DNA of 64,000 nucleotides from a virus. A model generated the notes under the pieces. It did not search any database. It was given only the letters and a program-made list of their open reading frames with translations, and had not been told where the DNA came from. Shown piece after piece: positions 15,686 to 23,957 of this stretch. The stretch spans positions 1-64,000 of IMG/VR virus record IMGVR_UViG_3300042502_000732. One strand, given 5' to 3'. The position numbers were made by a program, and so were the translations under genes. Each line of letters begins with the position of its first letter. The first letter of the stretch is position 1.

Positions 15686-16147
15686 ATGAAAGGACAACTC
15701 CTCAATAAAATGCTGGTACTGGCGACCAACTCCCACGCCGATCAGTACGACAAGGGTGGCAACCCTTACATTTTGCACCCGCTCAAGGTGATGCATTACC
15801 TGAAGACCGACGATGTTGAGCTTCAGTGCATTGCGCTCGGTCACGACATTATTGAAGACACCAAGGTCACTTACGCAGATTTACGTGATCAGGGGTTCAC
15901 TGCCCGAATTATCGAAGGCATTCGATGCCTAACGAAAGCACCGGGGGAAACCTACGAAGAGTACAAGTTCCGTGTTTTCTCAAACGAAGACGCCATGAGA
16001 GTGAAGCTCTGTGACTTGAGGCACAATACTGACGTTCGGCGTCTGAAAGGTGTCACCGAAAACGATCTCAAGCGAATGGCCAAGTACCACATGTTTTACA
16101 TGGAAATACAAGCCCGGTTACAAAATTCCGACGAAGGTGATTCTTGA
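15686..16147 (+). CDS. HD-domain hydrolase, SpoT/MESH1-like
   Basis: This 153-residue protein carries the HD-fold metal site of (p)ppGpp hydrolases: HADQYDKGGNPYILHPLKV (first His ligands), LGHDIIEDT (HD at 53-54, ED at 57-58) and the late block VKLCDLRHNTD. There is no synthetase domain. Stand-alone SpoT-like HD proteins remove the 3' pyrophosphate of (p)ppGpp or related nucleotides, so the phage could lower a host starvation signal, or the enzyme may act on a nucleotide. ATG 15686 lies 30 bases after the -10 box. It ends in an overlap with a TTG-started gene. Confidence 0.8.
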   Translation: MKGQLLNKMLVLATNSHADQYDKGGNPYILHPLKVMHYLKTDDVELQCIALGHDIIEDTKVTYADLRDQGFTARIIEGIRCLTKAPGETYEEYKFRVFSNEDAMRVKLCDLRHNTDVRRLKGVTENDLKRMAKYHMFYMEIQARLQNSDEGDS

Positions 16148-16494
16148 GGAGACTTAATCGAGTTCGCAAAAAGCCAGAATGCTACAGCCCCGGCAGGGCC
16201 AAGTCCTACACCGAAATTGCAGAGAACGACTGCTTTACGTGCCCTGAAAGAGTAACTTGCCTTGAATTTGTTGCTGAAGTTAAGGAAATGGTTGCTGCCG
16301 GTGTGTCAACCAGTCACCGTCCCCCACCACTCCCTACCCCTGAGCAAATCATTGCACTGGCTGAGTCTACGGACCTAGTCTACGTGAATAACTACGGATG
16401 CGTCTATTCACCCTACGTTGAAGATACAGATATTCGCGACATCGTGGTGAATTTTGCCATCAAGCTCCTATACACTTACGGTAACTTGCCATGA
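16144..16494 (+). CDS. hypothetical protein with Cys pair
   Basis: A 116-residue protein probably starting at TTG 16144, overlapping the upstream stop. CFTCPERVTC has three Cys that could bind metal or a cluster. It overlaps the next ATG by four bases. Function unknown. Confidence 0.55.
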   Translation: MRRLNRVRKKPECYSPGRAKSYTEIAENDCFTCPERVTCLEFVAEVKEMVAAGVSTSHRPPPLPTPEQIIALAESTDLVYVNNYGCVYSPYVEDTDIRDIVVNFAIKLLYTYGNLP

Positions 16495-16925
16495 CTGACC
16501 CCTCAAAGCCCAAACTAACTTACCTCAAGCCTGTCAAGGAGTACAAGAAACTCGATTGCGTACTCCCTTTTCGTTATTTGTATTGGAATACTCTAGAGGA
16601 ACTGAATACACAGCTTGAAGATTTCAGAGAAAAACTTAATCAGTTTAAGGAAGAGGGTTGGGAGGGCATTATGGTTAACTACGCTGAAGGCCACCCTGTG
16701 GTCAATCTCTATAAAACTCACTTCGTAGAAGACGAGGAGTACGACAGGGCAATTACTGCTGCCTTGCAAAATAAGCCTAGTTGGGATGATTTAGAAGAAG
16801 AGGTGATGGCCATCGGACTTCCCCTTTGGGAGTGTGACTATCAATATGAATGGACGTTTTTCTACCACACTGACCCCTCTAATTGCAGTTTTGTCGAAAA
16901 CAGACCCAAAACTAATGACAACTGA
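16491..16925 (+). CDS. hypothetical protein
   Basis: A 144-residue protein with an acidic helical centre (TQLEDFREKLNQFKEEGW) and aromatic ends. Overlaps its neighbours on both sides. No family recognised. Confidence 0.55.
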   Translation: MTDPSKPKLTYLKPVKEYKKLDCVLPFRYLYWNTLEELNTQLEDFREKLNQFKEEGWEGIMVNYAEGHPVVNLYKTHFVEDEEYDRAITAALQNKPSWDDLEEEVMAIGLPLWECDYQYEWTFFYHTDPSNCSFVENRPKTNDN

Positions 16926-17205
16926 ACAAAACCTAAAGGAACCCATAGAAATCCTACTCAGAGTCCTGCTGTCGGGACACACCGTTACTGACGTAACGGG
17001 GGAGGAATACGGTATGGACAACGAAGGGCACCTTTGTATGAAAGCAAGCCGGTTCTCCCTTGGATACACACCAAACAAAGACCCAGAGGAAACTTGGCTA
17101 CAGGTACCTTGTGATGTATCTGAGCTGAAGACGATCGCCGACAGGATTGGCCGTGACACCCTTTGGTTGAAGGCTTGCGAAGTTTCAATGAGATCTCTAT
17201 TATGA
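16915..17205 (+). CDS. hypothetical protein
   Basis: A 96-residue protein from ATG 16915, overlapping the previous gene by 11 bases and the next by four. It has alternating beta-like strands (GHTVTDVTGEEY, LCMKASRFSLGY). Function unknown. Confidence 0.5.
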   Translation: MTTEQNLKEPIEILLRVLLSGHTVTDVTGEEYGMDNEGHLCMKASRFSLGYTPNKDPEETWLQVPCDVSELKTIADRIGRDTLWLKACEVSMRSLL

Positions 17206-17306
17206 CCCACACTGAAGAGGAGCGAGCTAGACGCGTAAGGCTATATAAGCTGGCTACAGATAGTGCCAAAACCACTCTGAAAAAAGGGGAGACAGGCTAC
17301 GAGTGA
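17202..17306 (+). CDS. very small charged protein
   Basis: A 34-residue ORF bounded by ATGA and GTGA overlaps on both sides. Very rich in Arg, Lys and Glu. Support comes from the perfect overlaps, not from similarity. Confidence 0.4.
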   Translation: MTHTEEERARRVRLYKLATDSAKTTLKKGETGYE

Positions 17307-17458
17307 CCGGGTGCCTTGGCACAAAGCGATGGGTCACATTCGACCATTGGGACGGATGCTGGATCGTGACCAAGTCTGGAATTGATGACATTCATGCAAT
17401 TAACGTTGACAGGGTTAACACTGAGAGTGTTGACTTTACTACGAAAGGGGAGCAATGA
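17303..17458 (+). CDS. small hypothetical protein
   Basis: A 51-residue ORF starting at GTG in a GTGA overlap and ending in an ATGA overlap. It looks like a small beta barrel or strand pair (KRWVTFDHWDGCWIVTKSG). No family recognised. Confidence 0.45.
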   Translation: MTGCLGTKRWVTFDHWDGCWIVTKSGIDDIHAINVDRVNTESVDFTTKGEQ

Positions 17459-18024
17459 GTAACTGCCCAGACTGGCTGAAACCCTTTCAACGAGAAACAG
17501 AAGCGCTGGCTGCTCGAAATGCCGCGTTCAGAGAAGAAACTGAGAGAATTAGACGAGAAAATGAGAAAATGGGGCGGTTATCTCGATGTCACCTTAAGCA
17601 AATTGTCCAAGCTTGTACGCTCGATCCCGGTCTCCAGGCACCCGATTCCTCTATGATAAAATCAACAACAACAGCACCTTTCGACAACCTAAAGCAAACA
17701 GGTCGCACTACTCGAATGCTCAAGGAAGCGTATTGCCTTGCTTCCGAGGGGAGGGCGGTTTATGTCCTGGCCTGCCATCACGACTACGCACTTAAAATGG
17801 AGTGCGAATTCGACAGTATGTTCGGGCCAGGGGAATCCCGTAGGCTGGGCATAAAGTTCGAGACTCCAGGTAGGCTACAAAACTTTGACTTCCAGGCAAT
17901 GCAACTTCAGGGAGCCCACCCAAACTGTCGTGTTTTAGTCGATCATTACACGATTGAGTCCATGTACGCTAGAATGCTTCAGGAACTTCACCGGTTTGAC
18001 CCTCCTTCGGAAACTAACCAGTAG
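17455..18024 (+). CDS. P-loop-like protein, unknown
   Basis: A 189-residue protein. Residues 15-45 are a charged helix (REETERIRRENEK); then QTGRTTRMLKEA followed by strands (GRAVYVLACHH) looks like a degenerate Walker A of the GxTTR kind seen in some phage ATPase-like proteins. RVLVDHYTI may stand for Walker B. ATP binding is plausible but not shown. Confidence 0.55.
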   Translation: MSNCPDWLKPFQRETEALAARNAAFREETERIRRENEKMGRLSRCHLKQIVQACTLDPGLQAPDSSMIKSTTTAPFDNLKQTGRTTRMLKEAYCLASEGRAVYVLACHHDYALKMECEFDSMFGPGESRRLGIKFETPGRLQNFDFQAMQLQGAHPNCRVLVDHYTIESMYARMLQELHRFDPPSETNQ

Positions 18025-18074
18025 CGCCCCCCGAAAGACCCACCGGGTAAACCTTATAGCCCTGACATAACACG

Positions 18075-18479
18075 ATGGATTACTCAGCACCTTCCGATTC
18101 AATAACTGTTGCGGAAAGAATCCGAGACAACAATGCTGTTCTGCAATCGATAGCTGAAAATTTCTTTCTCGTGTCAAAAGCAGACCTATACGACTCTGAG
18201 CAAGCTACAGCTTTCCTTGAGATTGACTCCGACGAAAGTGTCAGTAACTGGCTTGAAGGCGGGTACTTTCCCGGTGCTTTTCAGTCTGATGGGAGGTGGT
18301 TGTTCCCACTCGCGTCACTCATCAAGGTGAGGGAGCGGTTAGATGAACTTCAGTACAATAACAAACATCGGCTTCTAACCCTTGAAACTGAACCCGAGGA
18401 CTACTGCAAAGTTTGCGGTGGAACCCCTGTCGTCTTACCGAATAAGTTAGGGATCCTAACTAGAGACACAACAATTTAA
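18075..18479 (+). CDS. excisionase-like helix-turn-helix protein with CxxC
   Basis: A 134-residue protein. AFLEIDSDESVSNWLEGGYF followed by GRWLFPLASLIKV fits the winged HTH of excisionase/MerR-like proteins, where the second part is the wing. A CKVCGG pair at the C-terminus could be half of a zinc site. It may regulate the accessory genes. A GGGTAAACCTTATAG sequence 30 bases upstream (18045-18059) resembles the late-region motif. Confidence 0.6.
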   Translation: MDYSAPSDSITVAERIRDNNAVLQSIAENFFLVSKADLYDSEQATAFLEIDSDESVSNWLEGGYFPGAFQSDGRWLFPLASLIKVRERLDELQYNNKHRLLTLETEPEDYCKVCGGTPVVLPNKLGILTRDTTI

Positions 18480-18504
18480 TTCAGGCCACACGCGCCAAGA
18501 CACC

Positions 18505-18774
18505 ATGCAATCCGTTAAACCTCTCGCAAACGAAACCGAGTACGACCTTGCCCTTAAGGACATCGACCGCTACTGGGACGCTTCGAAAGGTAGCCCCGAG
18601 TACAACCGGTTAGAGACCTTGATAATTTTGGTAGAGGAATACGAGGCTAAGCACTGGCCCGTTGCGCCTCCAGACTCAACGGGTCTTGGGGAGTGGGCCG
18701 AACGACTCCAGTCGCTGGTGGCGAGTGTCGAAGTAAACCTCGACGGGACCCTATCGGCGGACGAGCCCGACTAG
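18505..18774 (+). CDS. HigA-antitoxin N-terminal-like protein without HTH
   Basis: This 89-residue protein reads VKPLANETEYDLALKDIDR, then GSPEYNRLETLIILVEEYE and KHWPVAPPD. This is the pattern of the N-terminal dimer region of one HigA antitoxin type, but the protein stops where the HTH domain would begin. It could be a free domain that interferes with host HigA dimers, or a remnant. The resemblance is by eye. Confidence 0.55.
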   Translation: MQSVKPLANETEYDLALKDIDRYWDASKGSPEYNRLETLIILVEEYEAKHWPVAPPDSTGLGEWAERLQSLVASVEVNLDGTLSADEPD

Positions 18775-18847
18775 GGGGACCTCGCCAGGGAACCTTTACC
18801 TCGACTCCGGTCCAGCATACTAATTCACACCCCTAGACCACTGAAAA

Positions 18848-19441
18848 ATGAGAAACGCCACAATATACACTCTAACTAAAACGGTCGTACCCGTTTATGA
18901 CAATGACAAATACGTCAGGTACGCTCCACTCTTAGACCCTGACGAGCTATTCCGCATACCTACAGGTGACCCGGATAACAAGGTTTCACTCACGAGGAAG
19001 AATCACGTAGAAAGTCTCCCACTACACGAGGTTGGTTTCTGCTCAAGTTTACCTCTTCATGATCTTCCTGAGGTTGAACGTTTATACTTGGAGAGTTACG
19101 ACGGGGGCCGGAAGTCTGGGAACTACGACCCCTCCTACCTTCACTTATTTGCGATTGAGCCTCAGACCGAAAGGATACTATCCACCTACATTAATTCCAA
19201 ACTCCGTAATAAGGTGGTTAAGCTTGAGGACAAAGTGTATGATCAAGGGCAGAAACTTTGGACGCTAGGGCGAAACCTTGAGAAGTCCCAGAATGATGCT
19301 CGTGCCTTAGTAAACTCCCTTAAGGTTACTGAAGGGAGGTTAGAACGGTACAGAAAAGAACCGCTGCTCAAGAGACTATGGATTGCCCTTCGACTCCGGC
19401 AAGACGGTTCTAACTGTGCGACCTTGATGCCACACTTTTAA
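18848..19441 (+). CDS. hypothetical protein, coiled-coil end
   Basis: A 197-residue protein with a beta-rich N-terminal half and a coiled-coil C-terminal third (LRNKVVKLEDKVYDQGQKL). No family recognised. It is separated from its neighbours by 73 and 30 bases. Confidence 0.6.
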   Translation: MRNATIYTLTKTVVPVYDNDKYVRYAPLLDPDELFRIPTGDPDNKVSLTRKNHVESLPLHEVGFCSSLPLHDLPEVERLYLESYDGGRKSGNYDPSYLHLFAIEPQTERILSTYINSKLRNKVVKLEDKVYDQGQKLWTLGRNLEKSQNDARALVNSLKVTEGRLERYRKEPLLKRLWIALRLRQDGSNCATLMPHF

Positions 19442-19471
19442 CTCATTTAAGCCAACACCGAAGGTTCTAGT

Positions 19472-19663
19472 ATGGAAGAAACTGACTACAAAACGGAGTA
19501 TATGAGAATTTCAACCCTTATCGGGTCGCAATTCCCAGAATGCGAAGTTACTACGCCAGATATGGTAATACTTTTGATACACGAAAACGACACGTTGCGC
19601 ATGGCACTTAATTTACCCACGAGACGTGAGGTTCTTTCCAAACTTGACAAGTTTTACGAATGA
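19472..19663 (+). CDS. small hypothetical protein
   Basis: A 63-residue acidic protein ending in an ATGA overlap. No family recognised. Confidence 0.5.
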   Translation: MEETDYKTEYMRISTLIGSQFPECEVTTPDMVILLIHENDTLRMALNLPTRREVLSKLDKFYE

Positions 19664-19917
19664 CAAACCGAGAAGAAAGAATTAAACTCCAAACAACCGT
19701 TACAGCAGTGATTCATCAGGAAGGCCCATGGTGGGTGGGCCGGACTGAAGAGATTCCAAGGGTGGTTGCCCGGTGGCGTACTAGTGCGGGTGTTTACACT
19801 ACCTTGAGAAGGCGCTACGTGGTGAATCAGCGAGTACACTTGACAGCTGGTCACCACAACCACAAACCCTTGAGCAAGTTGACGAAGGACTGCGCACAGC
19901 GTTTCGAGAGTCCCTAA
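19660..19917 (+). CDS. small protein with HicB-like start
   Basis: An 85-residue ORF in an ATGA overlap. Its first 35 residues (VTAVIHQEGPWWVGRTEEIP) recall HicB-type antitoxin domains, but the expected helix afterwards is replaced by a basic sequence. A frameshifted or diverged HicB is possible; confidence is low. Confidence 0.4.
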   Translation: MTNREERIKLQTTVTAVIHQEGPWWVGRTEEIPRVVARWRTSAGVYTTLRRRYVVNQRVHLTAGHHNHKPLSKLTKDCAQRFESP

Positions 19918-19997
19918 AAGAGTGGGATTTGACTAAAGATGGTTCTCCCCCTTCTGGCCCGAATGTATCTAATCCAGTTGAACAAAATTCCGACGCA

Positions 19998-20378
19998 ATG
20001 ACTCAGCACAATTCGATTGAAGTCCCCGACGAACTAGTTCATAGTTGGTGGCCTAGCGAGGGGTATTATGAGCGAGATGGTGATCTAAACATCCTCGCCG
20101 ACAAGGCCGCACAATGGGGCGCCGACCAAGAGCTTGATGCTTGCTGCGAATGGTTGCGCCTACAAGAAGATCCTCAGTTTAGTTCCGACGACGGGTGGGT
20201 GGGTAAAGACCAGGAACTTCGTGAAGCACGCAGGCCCAACGTACCTTCACTTAATGAAATCGCCCTGCAATTCATGGGGAATATTGTGAAAGACGGACGG
20301 TACCTACCCGAGATTACAAGCACTATTGTGAAAGCTTTGATAGAAGGTGGCAAAGCTCTAAAAGAGCTCAATGGCTGA
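19998..20378 (+). CDS. hypothetical protein
   Basis: A 126-residue acidic protein from ATG 19998. It contains DELDACCEWL-like helical segments and a C-terminal helix. A longer in-frame reading upstream from TTG 19929 is possible. Overlaps the next gene by eight bases. Confidence 0.55.
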   Translation: MTQHNSIEVPDELVHSWWPSEGYYERDGDLNILADKAAQWGADQELDACCEWLRLQEDPQFSSDDGWVGKDQELREARRPNVPSLNEIALQFMGNIVKDGRYLPEITSTIVKALIEGGKALKELNG

Positions 20379-20607
20379 TACATTGTACAAACAGGGGTGC
20401 CCGTGCTTTTATTGTGTCAAGGAAAGGGCAAACGCCACAGCGCAACCTTTGGTTCATCCTATGGCCGTTTGTCCAACTTGCGGCAACAAAAGGTGTCCAA
20501 AAGGAACTCACCACTCGTTCAACTGCAGCGGAAGCAACGAAGCAGGGCAATTGGGAAGCCGCTACACCTTACCTAGCATTACATACACTGACCTTTCTCC
20601 AGCATGA
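20371..20607 (+). CDS. zinc-ribbon-like phage protein
   Basis: A 78-residue protein with two CxxC pairs (CFYC and CPTCGNKRCP) and a following HHSFNCSGSNE block. This matches a small conserved phage protein type with CPxCGxxRCP and HH...C that probably binds one or two zinc ions. Role unknown. Overlaps the next gene. Confidence 0.65.
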   Translation: MADTLYKQGCPCFYCVKERANATAQPLVHPMAVCPTCGNKRCPKGTHHSFNCSGSNEAGQLGSRYTLPSITYTDLSPA

Positions 20608-20819
20608 CGACGCAAGTACCCGTACCCTTTACCGAGCGGTACCCTGGACCGGAAGACTGTAGTACAAACGGGGAGTTTTGGGTGTTTTGCCCAGGAATCG
20701 GTTGTAGCGACTGTTGGGAACTTATGAGGTACGACAGCCAGAACTTAGAGTCTCGGGAAGAATACGGTCTCACTCATTGGTTGTCATACAACTCAATTCC
20801 CTGCCCCCGTTTAAAATGA
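20604..20819 (+). CDS. DUF551-like small protein
   Basis: A 71-residue protein with PFTERYPGPEDC, EFWVFCPG and a final THWLSYNSIPCP, the order of the DUF551 phage family (start block, W/Y-rich centre, HW near the end). Overlaps both neighbours by four bases. Function of the family is unknown to me. Confidence 0.6.
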   Translation: MTTQVPVPFTERYPGPEDCSTNGEFWVFCPGIGCSDCWELMRYDSQNLESREEYGLTHWLSYNSIPCPRLK

Positions 20820-21157
20820 ACTTGCGCGAAGCACGAGAGAAAGCCTTGCAGATTTCTGCTAAAACTGAGCATGGCTTGGTGAAAGATAGAGAAGCAGAGA
20901 GTAAGCTCTACAGAGCTGCTCCCGGTGAAACCTTTGACCCTGTAAGTGTTTCTGACCGTCTACCTACGCTCTCCGATTCTGACGTCGAAGAACTATGTTG
21001 GTGGTGGAGAACCGACGCAGACGGATCAGCAGTTGAGGGTACGTGGGAAATGTTACAATTTGACTGGCCAGTTAGAAAATATAACCTCTCAGGGAGCGGT
21101 TACAACTACACTCACTGGTTACCTTGGTGGGCAATTGTAAACCCCAGTGCGTCTTAG
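20816..21157 (+). CDS. DUF551-like protein with helical N-terminus
   Basis: A 113-residue protein from the ATGA overlap. The C-terminal part has VSVSDRLPTLSDSDVEELCW and THWLPWWAI, the same DUF551-like pattern as the gene before it, so the two are probably tandem relatives. The N-terminal 45 residues are helical and charged. Confidence 0.6.
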   Translation: MNLREAREKALQISAKTEHGLVKDREAESKLYRAAPGETFDPVSVSDRLPTLSDSDVEELCWWWRTDADGSAVEGTWEMLQFDWPVRKYNLSGSGYNYTHWLPWWAIVNPSAS

Positions 21158-21166
21158 TGAAAGAAC

Positions 21167-21367
21167 ATGGACAATAAGAGACAATGCTCAACTTGTGACT
21201 ACTCGGTTTCTACCCTAGTTATAAACCCTGTACTAGCCTCGATTCCTAACACACACGGCCTGGTAGCGGAACGAATTTCCACAAAGTGCCACATACAAGG
21301 TCCACCGAAGGAAGTCAATGCCGACAAAGATTGGTGCTACCAGTGGCGATCCAGAGACCGCATATGA
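21167..21367 (+). CDS. Cys-rich small protein
   Basis: A 66-residue protein with CSTCDY, KCHIQG and DWCYQW, four Cys that could form a zinc knuckle. Function unknown. Confidence 0.5.
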   Translation: MDNKRQCSTCDYSVSTLVINPVLASIPNTHGLVAERISTKCHIQGPPKEVNADKDWCYQWRSRDRI

Positions 21368-21456
21368 AAAAGGCGACAAACTTTACCAGAAAAATCCCAA
21401 GCTATACTACCGGCATAGTTAACCGTAGACCCCCATGCTCGCCCTACTTGCCGTAA
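21364..21456 (+). CDS. very small basic ORF
   Basis: A 30-residue ORF in an ATGA overlap, basic, overlapping the next ORF by 22 bases. Weakly supported. Confidence 0.3.
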   Translation: MKKATNFTRKIPSYTTGIVNRRPPCSPYLP

Positions 21457-21614
21457 CTTACCTGCTTGTGGGCTTTGCAAGGCTCCTTTCCGCACTCCCA
21501 GACTACGATCTACCTGTTATCGGGCACAGGGTGAGAATTTTGGACGTTTGTGGTCACGTTTTACTCTGGCCCTGCCCAGCAACCGCAAAGTTTCTAAGGA
21601 AGCTACGCCGTTGA
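21435..21614 (+). CDS. small membrane protein
   Basis: A 59-residue ORF: a hydrophobic N-terminal segment (LALLAVTYLLVGFARLL), a second hydrophobic patch (VCGHVLLWPCP) and a basic tail (KFLRKLRR). Likely one or two membrane helices. Too short to be placed in a family. Confidence 0.45.
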   Translation: MLALLAVTYLLVGFARLLSALPDYDLPVIGHRVRILDVCGHVLLWPCPATAKFLRKLRR

Positions 21615-21672
21615 CCCGCTGATCCGGAACCTGGCTCCGCTCATTTAAACTTGAACACCACTAGACCCTAAG

Positions 21673-22056
21673 ATGAACGAAAAAACACCTCTACAGCAAC
21701 TCCAAGAATGGCAAGAGCTTTCTGACCACTTTCGAACCTTGCACACGAAAGGTGTCGCTGCCCCCGAAAACTCACTGAGTGTTGGAGTTGAAGGGTACTT
21801 AGACCCTCTTTCCAGGGAAACCACCCTAGAAGCAGGGTGGACCCTAAATGGAAAGAAATTCACACGATCTACAACTTTCTCAACCATTTTATCGGAGTAC
21901 AAAAACGGGCGGTGTGAGGAGAGTGCAGAAGCCGTTTCAAGACTCGCCGGACTAATTGCTAAAGATGTCACAAGGGGGCTCGAAGAAGAAATGTACCGTC
22001 TTTTGCTGTCGTCCCCCAATTCAGTCCTACCTCGAAACTTTGCGACACCGGAATAG
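21673..22056 (+). CDS. hypothetical protein
   Basis: A 127-residue protein, helical ends around a beta-like centre. No family recognised. A terminator-promoter unit follows. Confidence 0.6.
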   Translation: MNEKTPLQQLQEWQELSDHFRTLHTKGVAAPENSLSVGVEGYLDPLSRETTLEAGWTLNGKKFTRSTTFSTILSEYKNGRCEESAEAVSRLAGLIAKDVTRGLEEEMYRLLLSSPNSVLPRNFATPE

Positions 22057-22100
22057 TTCTGTGTCCTTCCCTGTGTAAAGTACGGTTGACCGTTTGCTTC

Positions 22101-22145
22101 GAGACGGTTTCCCGCCTTTACTTCTCTGGAGAAAACCGGCATACT
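22101..22145 (+). promoter_or_regulatory. terminator-promoter unit 8
   Basis: GACGGTTTCCCGCC element, -35 TTTACT (22117-22122), 17-base spacer with TTCTC/GAGAA arms, -10 CATACT (22140-22145). A weaker copy than the others. Confidence 0.6.
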
Positions 22146-22180
22146 TAGTGAAAGATGGCCTAACACGTGGGGGGCGAAGC

Positions 22181-22408
22181 ATGAGCAAAAGCTGTGGATC
22201 CTGTGCCTGCTACACCAAGTGGAAAAAAGATCCCCTTGTGGCAGAAAACGGCGGTAAAGGAGGTGAATTAGCCTCAGGACTGTGTGAGTTTCTCGACACA
22301 CGCACAAAGCCCGACTGGGGTCACAGCTGCCCACACTGGGTTGGTAAGCGATACGACCGGACCTCCTTGAAAAGGCAAACACTGAGCGAAATCAACGAGA
22401 ATGATTAA
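22181..22408 (+). CDS. Cys-rich small protein
   Basis: A 75-residue protein from ATG 22181, preceded by GGGGGCG. CGSCACY at the start and GLCEF...CPHW later give five Cys and suggest metal binding. It overlaps the next gene by eight bases. Confidence 0.55.
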   Translation: MSKSCGSCACYTKWKKDPLVAENGGKGGELASGLCEFLDTRTKPDWGHSCPHWVGKRYDRTSLKRQTLSEINEND

Positions 22409-22916
22409 CCGAACTTTGATAGCGAGAATCCAGAGCTACTACCCGAACTGGTTCCAGGACACGAATTGGAGTGACGAGGACGTTCTCGATGCCATTGCCA
22501 TAGCAAAGCGTGTTGAGTCCGGAGAAGAAAAAACATATTCCTTTGAGGAAGCAATGGAAGATCTCGAACTCACCGGGGAACTTGGGTTGGTGACCCGCAC
22601 CGAGAGGGGATTTGAGGTCATTGACTTTCAAGATCTATACAACAAGGAGTGCAGCCTGCAACAAAGCTCCCTTGCCGTTTATTGGGAGCCAGGGACGTCT
22701 GCGGTTTGGTTGGGCCAAGGGGAAGATAGAATGCACCTTGGGGAAGAACAGGTTCAGTCCCTGGTTACTGTTTTGCAAAGGTGGCTGGACACAGGTTCTT
22801 TCATTCCCTACCCTACTACAGAAGTATCACCCCTCTCAAAACTTGCTGGGCGCCTTAAGAACATTTTTGGGCTTGCCTTAAGACCACTCAAATCACTTAC
22901 AAACCGAAACCAATGA
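22401..22916 (+). CDS. hypothetical protein
   Basis: A 171-residue protein with an acidic first half and a basic, hydrophobic C-terminus (AGRLKNIFGLALRPLKSL) that could be an amphipathic membrane or nucleic-acid binding helix. Overlaps the next gene by four bases. Confidence 0.55.
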   Translation: MINRTLIARIQSYYPNWFQDTNWSDEDVLDAIAIAKRVESGEEKTYSFEEAMEDLELTGELGLVTRTERGFEVIDFQDLYNKECSLQQSSLAVYWEPGTSAVWLGQGEDRMHLGEEQVQSLVTVLQRWLDTGSFIPYPTTEVSPLSKLAGRLKNIFGLALRPLKSLTNRNQ

Positions 22917-23206
22917 CTTACGATGAAAAGACCCTTCAGTGTATTAAAGAGATTGGGGAGAAGGTTGATCTTAGGTTGGTTCAGGAATTCACCCTTGAGC
23001 AAGAGAGCTTTTTAAGGGCCATCCTGAAACAGGAAACCTTAGCAGCTTTGGACGAGGGATTAGCCCTTGCGGTTCTAATGATAAGGGAATCCCCACCTGG
23101 CTTAACTCGTGACCAACTGGCTAATTTAATTGAGAACTGTATTGGCGACAAAAGAGCCTTAGAAGTTGTTTTATCCTCACTGGATCTTTTAACGACCCTA
23201 GACTAG
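22913..23206 (+). CDS. hypothetical helical protein
   Basis: A 97-residue, almost entirely helical acidic protein in an ATGA overlap. No family recognised. Confidence 0.55.
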   Translation: MTYDEKTLQCIKEIGEKVDLRLVQEFTLEQESFLRAILKQETLAALDEGLALAVLMIRESPPGLTRDQLANLIENCIGDKRALEVVLSSLDLLTTLD

Positions 23207-23228
23207 TTTAAAACCAAATGGAAGCTTA

Positions 23229-23429
23229 ATGACACTACACCCTTACAGCTATTACACAAAGCCCGAAGAGTGGCAAACGTGTTACACCAAGCATTCAGAA
23301 GACAGAGAGTCTCCGACTCTGTGTTACGAAGACCTAATTGACACCATTGTAGACCTTTACGAAAAGATCGCTAAGCTAGAGGCGAGGCTGGACCAAGATG
23401 ACTCTTATAGGCACGAACAAAATGACTGA
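23229..23429 (+). CDS. small hypothetical protein
   Basis: A 66-residue protein with a C-terminal helix of the coiled-coil kind (TIVDLYEKIAKLEARL). The N-terminus PYSYYTKPEEW recalls short phage proteins with helical tails. Overlaps the next gene by eight bases. Confidence 0.5.
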   Translation: MTLHPYSYYTKPEEWQTCYTKHSEDRESPTLCYEDLIDTIVDLYEKIAKLEARLDQDDSYRHEQND

Positions 23430-23709
23430 CGACGACAAGCTCCTTGCTGACTACGACTCCGAAATTCACGGAGAATATACACCCCTGGAACCACTTACTG
23501 TTGCATCTCTAATTGAGAGTCACAGACACTTAAGACAAAAAAACTTAGAGTGGCACGGGGCGTATAACGAAGCAGGAAGAGAAGGTTATGAGCAAGGTTA
23601 CTCCTTTGGACTGAAGATGGCAACAGAAGCCATGATCATGATCGAAGACCTTCGCAAAATGACTATTCAGGAACTTGTAAATCTAATCGGAGACGAGAAT
23701 GCCTACTGA
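23422..23709 (+). CDS. hypothetical protein
   Basis: A 95-residue protein from ATG 23422. Helical, with EAGREGYEQGYSFGLKMA in the middle. Overlaps the next gene by 11 bases. Unknown function. Confidence 0.5.
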   Translation: MTDDDKLLADYDSEIHGEYTPLEPLTVASLIESHRHLRQKNLEWHGAYNEAGREGYEQGYSFGLKMATEAMIMIEDLRKMTIQELVNLIGDENAY

Positions 23710-23926
23710 GTCATCTGAGAGCCTAAGTCCTGATGCACAGTCAATAGACGATGCTTTTAACGGGTACCATGAGCTGGTGAATCGTCGTGTAAAGATTGCC
23801 GCTGTACTCCGCGCAATTGCTGAGCTGTGCGAGCCCGACCTTGTGTTCGGGTTAAAGACAATTCGCCAGGGGAAACTAATATCTCTTGCCATCGAACTTG
23901 AGGGGCCGACGGGTCCCCAAGGCTAG
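23699..23926 (+). CDS. small hypothetical protein
   Basis: A 75-residue ORF overlapping the previous gene. Helical centre and Gly/Pro-rich tail. Unknown function. Confidence 0.45.
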   Translation: MPTESSESLSPDAQSIDDAFNGYHELVNRRVKIAAVLRAIAELCEPDLVFGLKTIRQGKLISLAIELEGPTGPQG

Positions 23927-23957
23927 AACGAAAACCTATTGATGAATGGTGAAGTAA

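Noticed and set aside
19660-19997. Complete HicA-HicB toxin-antitoxin pair
   Set aside because: Only a weak HicB-like start is present and no HicA-like partner is adjacent.
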